Of a stretch of 64,000 nt of DNA, positions 43,905-51,804 are shown piece by piece. Positions within the stretch are counted from its first letter, which is position 1; each line of letters begins with the position of its first letter. The translations under genes and the position numbers were made by a program. Below the pieces are notes generated by a model. That model made no database searches and had not been told where the DNA came from. It was given only the letters and a program-made list of their open reading frames with translations. This DNA is from Microbacterium sp. C7(2022) (lineage in GTDB: Bacteria; Actinomycetota; Actinomycetes; Actinomycetales; Microbacteriaceae): contig NZ_JAPEHV010000003.1 of assembly GCF_028823665.1 (NCBI RefSeq), positions 62,001 through 126,000 on the forward strand, in the 5' to 3' direction.

Positions 43905-46568
43905 TCACCGGGAGGCGACGGCGGTGATGAGGGATGCCGGAAGCCCGGCGGTCTGGTCGAATCGACCCTGCTCGGCGACGTGCGTCTCGCCGTCCGGGAA
44001 GACGATGCGGGCGGTGGTGCCGGCCGGGATGTCGGCGACGATGCGGATGCCGTCGCCGTCGATCCGCCACTCGACCGCGATCTCACCCTGCGGGCCGTCG
44101 TGGGTGCCGCGAGCCCAGGTCATGCCCGGTGCGGGCACCGGGGCGATGGTGACCTTCTCCCACGCGATCGAGTCGGCGTCCTGCCGGAGTCCGAGCGTGT
44201 GGGTGCGAAGGAACCGGATCACGGCGCCCTTGCTGTAGTGGTTCAGCGACTCGTGGGCCTCGCCGTTCTCGTCGATGCCCTCCCAGTCCTCCCAGATCGT
44301 CGTCGCACCGCGATCGACCATGTACAGCCAGGACGGTGCGGTGCGCTGACCGAGCAGCGCGTAGGCGACGTCGGCGCGTCCGGCATCGGCGAGCACAGGC
44401 AGCAGGTCACCGGTGGCGAGGAAGCCGGTCGCGAGGTGCGTGTCCTTCTCATCGATCAGCGTGACGAGGCGGTTCACGGCGGCCGCGCGCAGATCTGCGG
44501 GTACCAGGCCGAACGACAGGGCGCGCACGTATGCCGCCTGGGTGTCGGTGGCGGTGGTGCCGTCGCTGTTCAGGTACGCCTGGCGCCAGGCATCGGCGAC
44601 CTTCTCGGCGGTGTCGGCGTAGCGCGCAGCATCCACTTCTCGTCCGAGAATGTCGGCGACTCGCGCCAGCGTCGCGGTCGAGCGGTGCAGGTAGGCGGTG
44701 CCGACCTCGCCCTTGTCAGCCATGAACCATGCCATCGGGTTGTGCTTGATCGGGTCGATACGGTTGCCGTCGCCGTCGCGTTCCTTGGGCTCGGTCCACT
44801 CGCCCCAGTGGAAGGTGCCGTCCCACAGGTACTGCTCGAACGGCTCGGGCTCGGGCGACGCCTGCATGCGTGCGTGATGACGAGTGGTGCGCGCCTTCTC
44901 GAGCGCCCACTCCACCCAGCGCACCATCGCGTCGTAGTTCTCCTCGAGCACCAGCCGGTCGCCGTAGGAGAGGTACATCTCCCACGGCACGGCGACGATC
45001 GCGTCGCCCCACCCGGACGACCCGGTCATCATCGCGAACTGGTCGTCGAGATGGTGCTTGATGCGGCGACCGTCGGGCGAGAAGTTCGCGATGCGGCCGT
45101 CGTCGAGCTGGTCGTCACGGACGGACTGCAGCCACTTGCGGGTGAATCCGAGCACGTCATACAAGCGCGTCGCCGTCGGCGCGAACACCTGATAGTCGCC
45201 GGTCCACGCAAGCCGCTCACGGGTCGGGCAGTCCGTGGGAACGTCCACGGCATTGCCGCGGAAGCTCCAGTCGGCGATCTCGTGCAGACGGTTCAGATCC
45301 CCGTCGCTGCTCTCGAACGAGCCCGTACGTGCCAGGTCGGTCTGGACGACCTGCATCGTGACGGATGCCGGGTCGAATGCGGCACCACTGCGCGTAAGGC
45401 GCACATATTGGAACCCGTGCACCGTGTGACGCGGCTCGAACACCTCACCCGCAGGACCTGCGATGACTTCGTCGCGCTGAACGAACGCCTTGCGACCCTC
45501 AGGCCGCTCCGAGTCGAGGTGCGACGTCGACAAGTCGCCCAAGGCATCCACATACTCGCCGTACTCGATCTCGGTGCGCGTCCCGGGGTCTCCCAGATCG
45601 GCGAGCCGGACCCACCCCGAGGCGTTCTGACCGAAGTCGATCACCCAGACTCCGGGGCGGATCTCGCGCGATGAGACCGGCGAGCGCGTCTGGACCACGC
45701 GCACGGGCGGCGCGGGAGACCACGTGATCGCGGGCGCATCGACGACCGCTCCGACGCGGACGGGCTCGACGGCATCCATGTTGAGGGTGTAGTCGACGCT
45801 CTGCCCATCCATGAGGTCGGCGCGAGTCATCGTCGAGGCGACACACGTCCAGCTCTCGTCACTCACGACAGTGTGGATCGATCCGTCGGCGAGACGGGCA
45901 TGCAGCTCGACCCGCGCACCCAGGGTGGTGCCCCACCCGGCGGGCAAGCGGAAGGCGCCGACCTGACCGCGGTACCAGCCGTCCGACAGCTCGATCTCGA
46001 TCTTGTTGGCACCAGCCGTGACCAGATCGGTGACGTCGTGCGCCTGCGCGTACAGGGTCCGGTCGTAAGAGGTCGATCCGGGCGCAAGCTCGTCGGTGCC
46101 GACGCGACTCCCGTTGACGGCGGTCGTGTAGACACCGAGCGCGGACGCATACAAGCGGACCGAGACGACGTCTTCAGGAAGCGCGAACTCCCCGCGCAGC
46201 ACGTGCGCCGCCCGCTTGCCGTACCCCGGGTCGCCGGCCTCGACCGGAGAGACCCACTCGGCCGTCCAGTCCTCGTCGAGCAACCCGACTTCGAACGAAC
46301 CCCAGTCCGACCACTCGGCGTGCTCGCCGGTGACACGAACCCGCCAGCTCACCTGACTGCCGCTGCGCAGGGCGTCGAACGGCCAATCGACGAAGCGATG
46401 ACCTCCCGTCGCGACGATCACCGAACGGTTGCCGTCGATCGACGCCTCGATCTCGAACCGGCCGGCCGAGAGCGGGGACTTCCACGAGAGCCTGGGCGTG
46501 GCACCGGTGACGACGAAATCGTCTCCTCCGCTGTCGACGGTCAGGGCGTAGGGGGCGCTGCGCAGCAT
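43905..46568 (-). CDS. Alpha-L-rhamnosidase (GH78)
   Basis: 887 residues. Beta-rich N-terminal domains (including SARLYASALGVY-like and WVIDFGQNASGWVRL) precede an alpha/alpha barrel with the GH78 catalytic segment DCPTRERLAWTGDYQ (about residue 455) and SSGWGDAIVAVPW. A late region carries GATTIWEDWEG and SLNHYSKG. No signal peptide, so cytosolic. It lies 20 nt after the MFS transporter gene and hydrolyses terminal alpha-L-rhamnose, as on rutinosides or neohesperidosides. Confidence 0.92.
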   Translation of the reverse strand: MLRSAPYALTVDSGGDDFVVTGATPRLSWKSPLSAGRFEIEASIDGNRSVIVATGGHRFVDWPFDALRSGSQVSWRVRVTGEHAEWSDWGSFEVGLLDEDWTAEWVSPVEAGDPGYGKRAAHVLRGEFALPEDVVSVRLYASALGVYTTAVNGSRVGTDELAPGSTSYDRTLYAQAHDVTDLVTAGANKIEIELSDGWYRGQVGAFRLPAGWGTTLGARVELHARLADGSIHTVVSDESWTCVASTMTRADLMDGQSVDYTLNMDAVEPVRVGAVVDAPAITWSPAPPVRVVQTRSPVSSREIRPGVWVIDFGQNASGWVRLADLGDPGTRTEIEYGEYVDALGDLSTSHLDSERPEGRKAFVQRDEVIAGPAGEVFEPRHTVHGFQYVRLTRSGAAFDPASVTMQVVQTDLARTGSFESSDGDLNRLHEIADWSFRGNAVDVPTDCPTRERLAWTGDYQVFAPTATRLYDVLGFTRKWLQSVRDDQLDDGRIANFSPDGRRIKHHLDDQFAMMTGSSGWGDAIVAVPWEMYLSYGDRLVLEENYDAMVRWVEWALEKARTTRHHARMQASPEPEPFEQYLWDGTFHWGEWTEPKERDGDGNRIDPIKHNPMAWFMADKGEVGTAYLHRSTATLARVADILGREVDAARYADTAEKVADAWRQAYLNSDGTTATDTQAAYVRALSFGLVPADLRAAAVNRLVTLIDEKDTHLATGFLATGDLLPVLADAGRADVAYALLGQRTAPSWLYMVDRGATTIWEDWEGIDENGEAHESLNHYSKGAVIRFLRTHTLGLRQDADSIAWEKVTIAPVPAPGMTWARGTHDGPQGEIAVEWRIDGDGIRIVADIPAGTTARIVFPDGETHVAEQGRFDQTAGLPASLITAVASR

Positions 46569-46588
46569 GATGTCTCCTTCGATCCGGA

Positions 46589-47887
46589 TCAGCGGACTGA
46601 CTTGACCTTGAGCAGGATGATGAGTCCGCCGATGAGGGCGAACACGGCGCCGGTGAGGTAGAGCAGGGTGTAGTTCTTCACGTCACCTGCGGCGCCGATG
46701 GTGATCACGAGGCCTGCGAGCAGCGGCGCCACCGCGCTCGGGACCTTCTGGGCGAACTGAATGACTGCCATGTAGCGGCCGGCCTGGTCACGCTCGGGAA
46801 TGATCGCGTAGACGATCGCCTGGTCGACGGTAGCGAACACGGCGATTGCAAGCTGCATGAGCAGAGCACCGACGATGATCTGGGGCAGCGACCAGGCGGT
46901 CGCCTCGACGACAGCGCCGGCGACGAACAGCAGGGCGGCGATCATCACGAACATGCGACGGCGCTGCAGCTTGTCGGAAAGGAAGCCGCCGAGGATCGCA
47001 CCCGTCGCAGCTGCGACCACGCCGATCATCCCGACCGTGGCGACGATGCCGCCGACCTCAACGACGGGAAGGTCGAGTCGCTGGGCGTAGAAGAAGGTGC
47101 CGAACGTGGTGTTGAAGTACAGGCCGATGAAGAAGACGAAGCGGCCGAGCCAGTTCCATGCGAAGTCGGGGTACTTGCGCACGTTGAAGCCGTAGCTGCT
47201 GACGACTGACTTGACGGTGACGTGCTCGGTCTGCGGCAGGTCCTTGGAGCTGCCCTCCGGCTTGATCAGGGGGAAGATCGCGAGGAGGACGGCACCGATC
47301 ACGCCGGGGACGACGAAGATCAGCATCGTGTCGATCGACGCGACCGCGTAGGCAATGCCGATGCCGAGCACCGGTGCGATCTGCGTGGTGAGTCCGGTGA
47401 GCGCGGACACCTTGCCGCGCTGCTGCTCCGGCAGCTTGTCGGCCTGGATCGTCTGAAGCGCGGCGCCCGCGATCGACCAGCCCGTCATGCCGAGCACCCA
47501 GCCCACGCCGATGACGAGGAGGTTCGGAGCGAGTCCGATGACGACCAGACCCGCGAAGCCGATGACCGTACCGAGGTAGATGAAGGGGCTGCGACGCCCG
47601 AACCGTGAACGCGTCCGGTCGCTCCAGATGCCCACGAGCGGGCTGATGATCAGGTAGACCAGCTGCGCGCTGCCGGTGATGTAGCCGAGAACCTCTTCGT
47701 GGCCGGGCGCGAGCTCCGAGATCCGCACGGCGATCCCGTACGACAGCGGAACCATCATTGCCATCGATGCGCCGAAGCTCGCCAGCATCAGCCAGAAGAT
47801 GTAAGACCGGCTCATCAGCGTCTGCGGCTCGGCCGCGGGCGCCTGGGGAGCAGCGAACTCTTCGGCCTCCGACACATTGTTGGTCAC
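46589..47887 (-). CDS. MFS sugar/glycoside transporter
   Basis: 432 residues with twelve predicted helices. The loop SPLVGIWSDRTRSRFGRRSPFIYLG between helices 2 and 3 is the major-facilitator signature and resembles sucrose/glycoside carriers. First gene of the operon, directly under two TetR operators; probably imports the rhamnosyl-glucoside that the next two enzymes hydrolyse. Confidence 0.88.
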   Translation of the reverse strand: MTNNVSEAEEFAAPQAPAAEPQTLMSRSYIFWLMLASFGASMAMMVPLSYGIAVRISELAPGHEEVLGYITGSAQLVYLIISPLVGIWSDRTRSRFGRRSPFIYLGTVIGFAGLVVIGLAPNLLVIGVGWVLGMTGWSIAGAALQTIQADKLPEQQRGKVSALTGLTTQIAPVLGIGIAYAVASIDTMLIFVVPGVIGAVLLAIFPLIKPEGSSKDLPQTEHVTVKSVVSSYGFNVRKYPDFAWNWLGRFVFFIGLYFNTTFGTFFYAQRLDLPVVEVGGIVATVGMIGVVAAATGAILGGFLSDKLQRRRMFVMIAALLFVAGAVVEATAWSLPQIIVGALLMQLAIAVFATVDQAIVYAIIPERDQAGRYMAVIQFAQKVPSAVAPLLAGLVITIGAAGDVKNYTLLYLTGAVFALIGGLIILLKVKSVR

Positions 47888-47957
47888 CGTGACTCCTTCA
47901 TCGTGTGATCCGATCGCGCGGCTGCGCGTGATCGAGGGGCGAGCCTGCTCGCCAAAT

Positions 47958-47974
47958 GTAACCGACGTGGTTAT
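47958..47974. promoter_or_regulatory. TetR-type operator, imperfect copy
   Basis: GTAACCGACGTGGTTAT, an imperfect version of the 17-bp palindrome at 47987-48003, 29 bp away centre to centre (about three helix turns). Confidence 0.7.
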
Positions 47975-47986
47975 CTTTGCTGAAGA

Positions 47987-48003
47987 GTAACCATAGTGGT
48001 TAC
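47987..48003. promoter_or_regulatory. TetR-type operator, perfect palindrome
   Basis: GTAACCATAGTGGTTAC: 7-bp arms with a 3-bp centre, in the divergent gap between the MFS operon and the TetR gene, 47 bp before ATG 48050. Confidence 0.75.
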
Positions 48004-48049
48004 GTTTAGCAAGCCGGATCCTCGAAGTGGAAGACTCGGGAGGGTGAAG

Positions 48050-48688
48050 ATGAACGGCACGGATGCCTCAGCCGCGACGACCCCGCAGGTCGATGCCGGT
48101 CCGCGCCGGCGCGGCCCCTACTCCTCGACCCCTGCCCGACGCGCGCAGATCGTGCGCGCGGCCTTGGCAAGCATCGCCGAACACGGCTACGAACGCGCGT
48201 CCCTGCGCGACATCGCGGCGCGCGCCGAGGTGACCCATGCCGCGCTGCTGCGCCACTTCGCAAGCAAGGACGACCTGCTCCTCGCCGCCCTCGCGCAACG
48301 CGACGCCGACGACGAGGAGTTCGCGCGTCACATCATGGAGTCGCGCGTTCCCGCGGAACGGGTGCTCTCAGGCGTGCTCGAGAACGAGTTCGCCCACCCC
48401 GAGCAAGGGCGGAACTGGCTGGCCGTCACCGTCGCAGCGACGAACCCCGACCACCCCGCCCACGAGTTCTTCGTCGCCCGCCGCGAGCGCATGCGCTCCC
48501 ACCTGTCGAGCAGGCGCTTCGGAACGGATGCCGATGGCGAAGAGCTCAGCGCAGATGACAAGGTCACGATGCTCATGGCGATGATCGACGGACTGAGGAT
48601 CCAGGCGCTCATGGAGCCCGATCACGACGTCCTGCCGCTACTCGAGATCTTCATGCGGCTCATCGCGACGCCGGCTGACGCCGGCTGA
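48050..48688 (+). CDS. TetR-family transcriptional regulator
   Basis: 212 residues. The N-terminal helix-turn-helix (RAQIVRAALASIAEHGYERASLRDIAARAEVTHAALLRHFASKD as a whole) is typical of TetR, with a helical ligand domain behind it. ATG 48050 is chosen because GGGAGG lies 6 nt upstream. It diverges from the rhamnoside/glucoside operon, and two palindromes lie in between, so it very likely represses that operon and itself until an inducer binds. Confidence 0.9.
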   Translation: MNGTDASAATTPQVDAGPRRRGPYSSTPARRAQIVRAALASIAEHGYERASLRDIAARAEVTHAALLRHFASKDDLLLAALAQRDADDEEFARHIMESRVPAERVLSGVLENEFAHPEQGRNWLAVTVAATNPDHPAHEFFVARRERMRSHLSSRRFGTDADGEELSADDKVTMLMAMIDGLRIQALMEPDHDVLPLLEIFMRLIATPADAG

Positions 48689-48722
48689 CGCCGCACGATC
48701 GCGCGAGCAGAACGTTCCAACG

Positions 48723-50696
48723 TCAGGTCACGGGCTCCTCCACCGCGCTACTTGCGGAAGACGTCGCAGCGCCCGCCAGCTGCTGCGGGACCGGCGCGGG
48801 CGCCGACTGCTGCGTGAGCATGTTCTGCGCGAAGAAGGCGACCAGGTCGCCCGTCGCCGAGAAGGGCAGCACAGCGGCGACGTACTGGTCGGGTCGAACA
48901 ACGACGACCGCGCCCTCCGGGGCGATGTCCCGCGCGGCGAAGATGTCGGCTGACGTCCACGCGTTCGGTACGCCGGCGTAGACCTTCTCCCAGTCGGTGA
49001 GTCCGAGCGGTCCGGTGCGCGGCGCGAAGATCTCCGGCACGTGGATGATGTCGATCTCCTCGAAGGGCTGCCGGTACACGACCTTGACATCGAAGACCGC
49101 GTCGACGTCCGCGCCCTTCGGCGTGAACCGGGCGACCGGCGAATCCGGGGAGGCGAGCCATTCCGCCCATTCCTGGAGCGCCGAGGGCGCGCCGACGGCG
49201 GCTGCGTCCGCGAAGGCGTAGATCCTCCAGCGGCCGTCCGCCTTCGCGTGGTGACCGAGGTGGACGACGTTTCCATCGCATACCCGCACGACCTCGACGG
49301 ACTTGAAGCGCTTCCCGATGGGAAACCCCCCGGCCAGGTTCTGATGAGCAGCGTCGCCCTCGATCATCGAAGGGCCGTACTGCGTCATGAAGCCGGAGGG
49401 GAACTCAGCGGTGCCCAGGTAGAACGTGGCCAGCTCGGTGGGATCGGCGATCTCCTCGGGCTTTCGCGCCATCAGGGTCGACCACTCGCGATCGAAGTCG
49501 ATCAGCTGCTGCGCCACGGGCTGGCGCTCGGCGGAGTAGGTCGACAGCAGCGACGCAGGGCTCAGCCCGGTGAGAACATGCCCCAGCTTCCAGCCCAAGT
49601 TGAACCCGTCCTGCATCGAGACGTTCATCCCCTGGCCGGCCTTCGCGCTGTGCGTGTGGCAGGCATCTCCGGTGAGGAAGACGCGGGGAGCGCGATCGGA
49701 TCCCTCGCCCACGTCGTCGAAACGGTCGGTCACGCGGTGACCGACCTCGTACACCGAGTGCCACGCGACCTCGCGAACGTCGAGCGTGTACGGCCGGAGG
49801 ATGTCGTTCGCCTTGCGGATGATCTGATCGATCGAGGTGTTCCGCACCTCGTGGTTGTCACCGGCGGCGACCTCGCCGAGGTCGACGTAGACGCGGCTCA
49901 GGTACCCGCCCTCGCGAGGGATGTGAAGGATGTTCCCCGCCTCGGCGTTGATCGCGCACTTGGTGCGCCAGTCCGGGAAGTCGGTGTTGACCAGAACGTC
50001 CATGACGCCCCATGCGTGGGCAGAGATCCCGCCGATGTGCTTGCGGCCGATCGCCTCGCGCACGGCGCTGCGCGCGCCGTCGCACCCCACGACGTACTTC
50101 GCAAAGACCGTGCGCTCCTGTCCGGCGCGGTGCCCGTCGAGGTGACGCACGCGCACCTCGACGGGGTACTCGCCCACGTCGTGCACGGTGAGACCGATGA
50201 ACTCGATGCCGAAGTCGGGGCGGATGCGCCCCGGGCCGTTCGCTGCGGCCTCGGCGAAGTAGTCGAGCACGCGGGCCTGGTTGACGATGAGGTGCGGGAA
50301 CTCGCTGATCTTCAGCGCGTAGTCCTCGGTGCGTGCGGTGCGGATGATGTTCTGCGGGTTCTTCGGATCCGGTCCCCAGAAGTTCATGAAGGCGATGTTG
50401 TACGCCTCGGCGACGATGCGCTCGGCGAAGCCGAAGGCCTGGAACGTCTCGACACTGCGGGGTTGGATGCCATCGGCCTGGCCGAGTGCGAGGCGCCCTT
50501 CCCTGCGCTCGATGATGCGGGTGGTCAGCTGCGGGAACTGCGACAGCTGCGCTGACAGCAGCATTCCAGCGGGCCCGGAGCCGACGATCAGCACGTCCAT
50601 CTTGTCGGGCAGCTCAGCAGGGCGGTGGATGCCGGTGCCCGCGGCATCCTGCACGCGCGGGTCTGCGGACACGTAGCCGTGGTGATGGAACTGCAT
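48723..50696 (-). CDS. FAD-dependent aromatic monooxygenase (phenol/3-hydroxybenzoate hydroxylase type)
   Basis: 657 residues. FAD-binding GSGPAGMLLSAQLS (about 38-51), the DG motif VVGCDGARSAVR and the ribose-binding GDACHTHSAKAGQGMN. The C-terminal 180 residues form the thioredoxin-like domain of the phenol 2-monooxygenase/3-hydroxybenzoate 4-hydroxylase group, so the length fits. It inserts one oxygen into a hydroxylated ring with NAD(P)H. Divergent from the IclR gene and near hpa genes, it probably makes the catechol that HpaD opens; the true substrate (a hydroxyphenylacetate or hydroxybenzoate) is open. Confidence 0.87.
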   Translation of the reverse strand: MQFHHHGYVSADPRVQDAAGTGIHRPAELPDKMDVLIVGSGPAGMLLSAQLSQFPQLTTRIIERREGRLALGQADGIQPRSVETFQAFGFAERIVAEAYNIAFMNFWGPDPKNPQNIIRTARTEDYALKISEFPHLIVNQARVLDYFAEAAANGPGRIRPDFGIEFIGLTVHDVGEYPVEVRVRHLDGHRAGQERTVFAKYVVGCDGARSAVREAIGRKHIGGISAHAWGVMDVLVNTDFPDWRTKCAINAEAGNILHIPREGGYLSRVYVDLGEVAAGDNHEVRNTSIDQIIRKANDILRPYTLDVREVAWHSVYEVGHRVTDRFDDVGEGSDRAPRVFLTGDACHTHSAKAGQGMNVSMQDGFNLGWKLGHVLTGLSPASLLSTYSAERQPVAQQLIDFDREWSTLMARKPEEIADPTELATFYLGTAEFPSGFMTQYGPSMIEGDAAHQNLAGGFPIGKRFKSVEVVRVCDGNVVHLGHHAKADGRWRIYAFADAAAVGAPSALQEWAEWLASPDSPVARFTPKGADVDAVFDVKVVYRQPFEEIDIIHVPEIFAPRTGPLGLTDWEKVYAGVPNAWTSADIFAARDIAPEGAVVVVRPDQYVAAVLPFSATGDLVAFFAQNMLTQQSAPAPVPQQLAGAATSSASSAVEEPVT

Positions 50697-50773
50697 GGGG
50701 TCTCTCTTCCTCGGACGCCGATGTCGAGGTCGCGCGGCGACGATGCTTGCGGCGAATCCTTGCGCATTCTATA

Positions 50774-50786
50774 TTCGAATACGACG
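50774..50786. promoter_or_regulatory. Candidate IclR operator between monooxygenase and iclR-type genes
   Basis: TTCGAATACGACG, preceded by ATA so that TATTCGAATA is a perfect palindrome. The identical 13-mer occurs before the FAH-RraA gene at 51776-51788. Confidence 0.55.
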
Positions 50787-50857
50787 TTCTACTTTTGAAC
50801 AGAACATATACGAAGAGTGGGACGTCTACAAGAGCGCGCTCGACCGGAGGGATCGCC

Positions 50858-51568
50858 ATGCCAGACACCGAGCGGGCCTCGCCCGCTTCGCAGACCCTGA
50901 GCCGCGGCATCCGGATCCTCGAGATCCTCGCCGACGCCCGCGAGCCGCTCACGATCGACGAGATCGCACGGCGACTCGGCGTGCACCGCTCGGTCGCCTA
51001 CCGCCTGCTCCGCACGTTGGAGGACCACGGCCTCGCGGTGAGGGACTCGGCCGGGCGCGTCGCACTCGGCGCCCGCATGGCGGCGCTGGCCGCCGGCGTC
51101 GCCCACGACCTTCAAGCCGAGGCACTACCCGAACTCACCGCCGTCGCGAACGAGCTGGGCATGACGTGCTTCCTGGCAGTCCTCGACCACGACCAGTGCA
51201 TCACGCTCGCAAGCGTCGAGCCGCGCCACGCGATCGCCTCGGTCGCACAGCGCCCGGGCGCGCGGCATCCGATCACGGTCGGCGCGCCCGGCAAGGCGAT
51301 CCTGTCCTTGCTGGCACCGGCCGAATTGCCCGACGGAATGTCGGACCGCCTGCGAGCCGAGGTGGACCAGGTCATGCTGACCGGATACGCCACCAGCCAC
51401 GACGAAGTCATCCCTACCGTGCAGGCGGTCGCCGTGCCGCTGTGCGTGCGTGGTCATCGGCCCGCCGCGATCGCCGTCGTCCATGTCTCGAGCCCGGTCG
51501 ACCAGACTGCCATCGCCGCGCGGCTGACGCGCTCGGCGACGGCGATCCGCGAAGCTCTGGGGAGCTGA
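50858..51568 (+). CDS. IclR-family transcriptional regulator
   Basis: 236 residues. The N-terminal winged helix (TLSRGIRILEILADA, LTIDEIARRLGVHRSVAYRLLRTLEDHGL) and the C-terminal effector domain (ITVGAPGKAILSLL, VQAVAVPL) are standard IclR. ATG 50858 has CGGAGGG upstream; the frame extends further without support. It diverges from the flavin monooxygenase and precedes the meta-cleavage operon, so it likely regulates both in response to an aromatic acid. Confidence 0.9.
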   Translation: MPDTERASPASQTLSRGIRILEILADAREPLTIDEIARRLGVHRSVAYRLLRTLEDHGLAVRDSAGRVALGARMAALAAGVAHDLQAEALPELTAVANELGMTCFLAVLDHDQCITLASVEPRHAIASVAQRPGARHPITVGAPGKAILSLLAPAELPDGMSDRLRAEVDQVMLTGYATSHDEVIPTVQAVAVPLCVRGHRPAAIAVVHVSSPVDQTAIAARLTRSATAIREALGS

Positions 51569-51775
51569 CGCCAGTGCTTCTCCGACGGGTGCGTGCAGCT
51601 CCGCCAGAACGCCGCCCACCCACTCCACTGCCGCCTCGGACGTCAGAACGATGCCCCCGCGTCATGGCGAACCTCGGGCGACATCTCTGGACGATCTCTT
51701 GCGCCAGCGTGGCGCCGAACCCGATGACCAGTGTTCGATCGACGCTTGCCCCGACTCCGAGCGATCATATACGAT

Positions 51776-51788
51776 TTCGAATACGACG
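51776..51788. promoter_or_regulatory. Candidate IclR operator upstream of the meta-cleavage operon
   Basis: TTCGAATACGACG, second copy, 17 bp before ATG 51805. Preceded by ATACGAT, giving a partly palindromic site. The rest of the 236-nt gap 51569-51804 holds nothing else I can support. Confidence 0.55.
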
Positions 51789-51804
51789 CAGAGCGAGGGA
51801 GCTC

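Noticed and set aside
42019..44238. Long open frame on the plus strand opposite the GH1 and rhamnosidase genes (739 codons)
   Set aside because: Antisense shadow typical of high-GC DNA: no ribosome binding site, no domain, Arg/His/Asp-rich composition, and both real genes beneath have full catalytic motifs.
51569..51804. Gene remnant on the minus strand between the IclR and FAH-RraA genes
   Set aside because: A short protein-like stretch (AAVEWVGGVLAELHAPVGEAL) is visible but has no start, extends antisense into the IclR gene and has no identifiable homologue.
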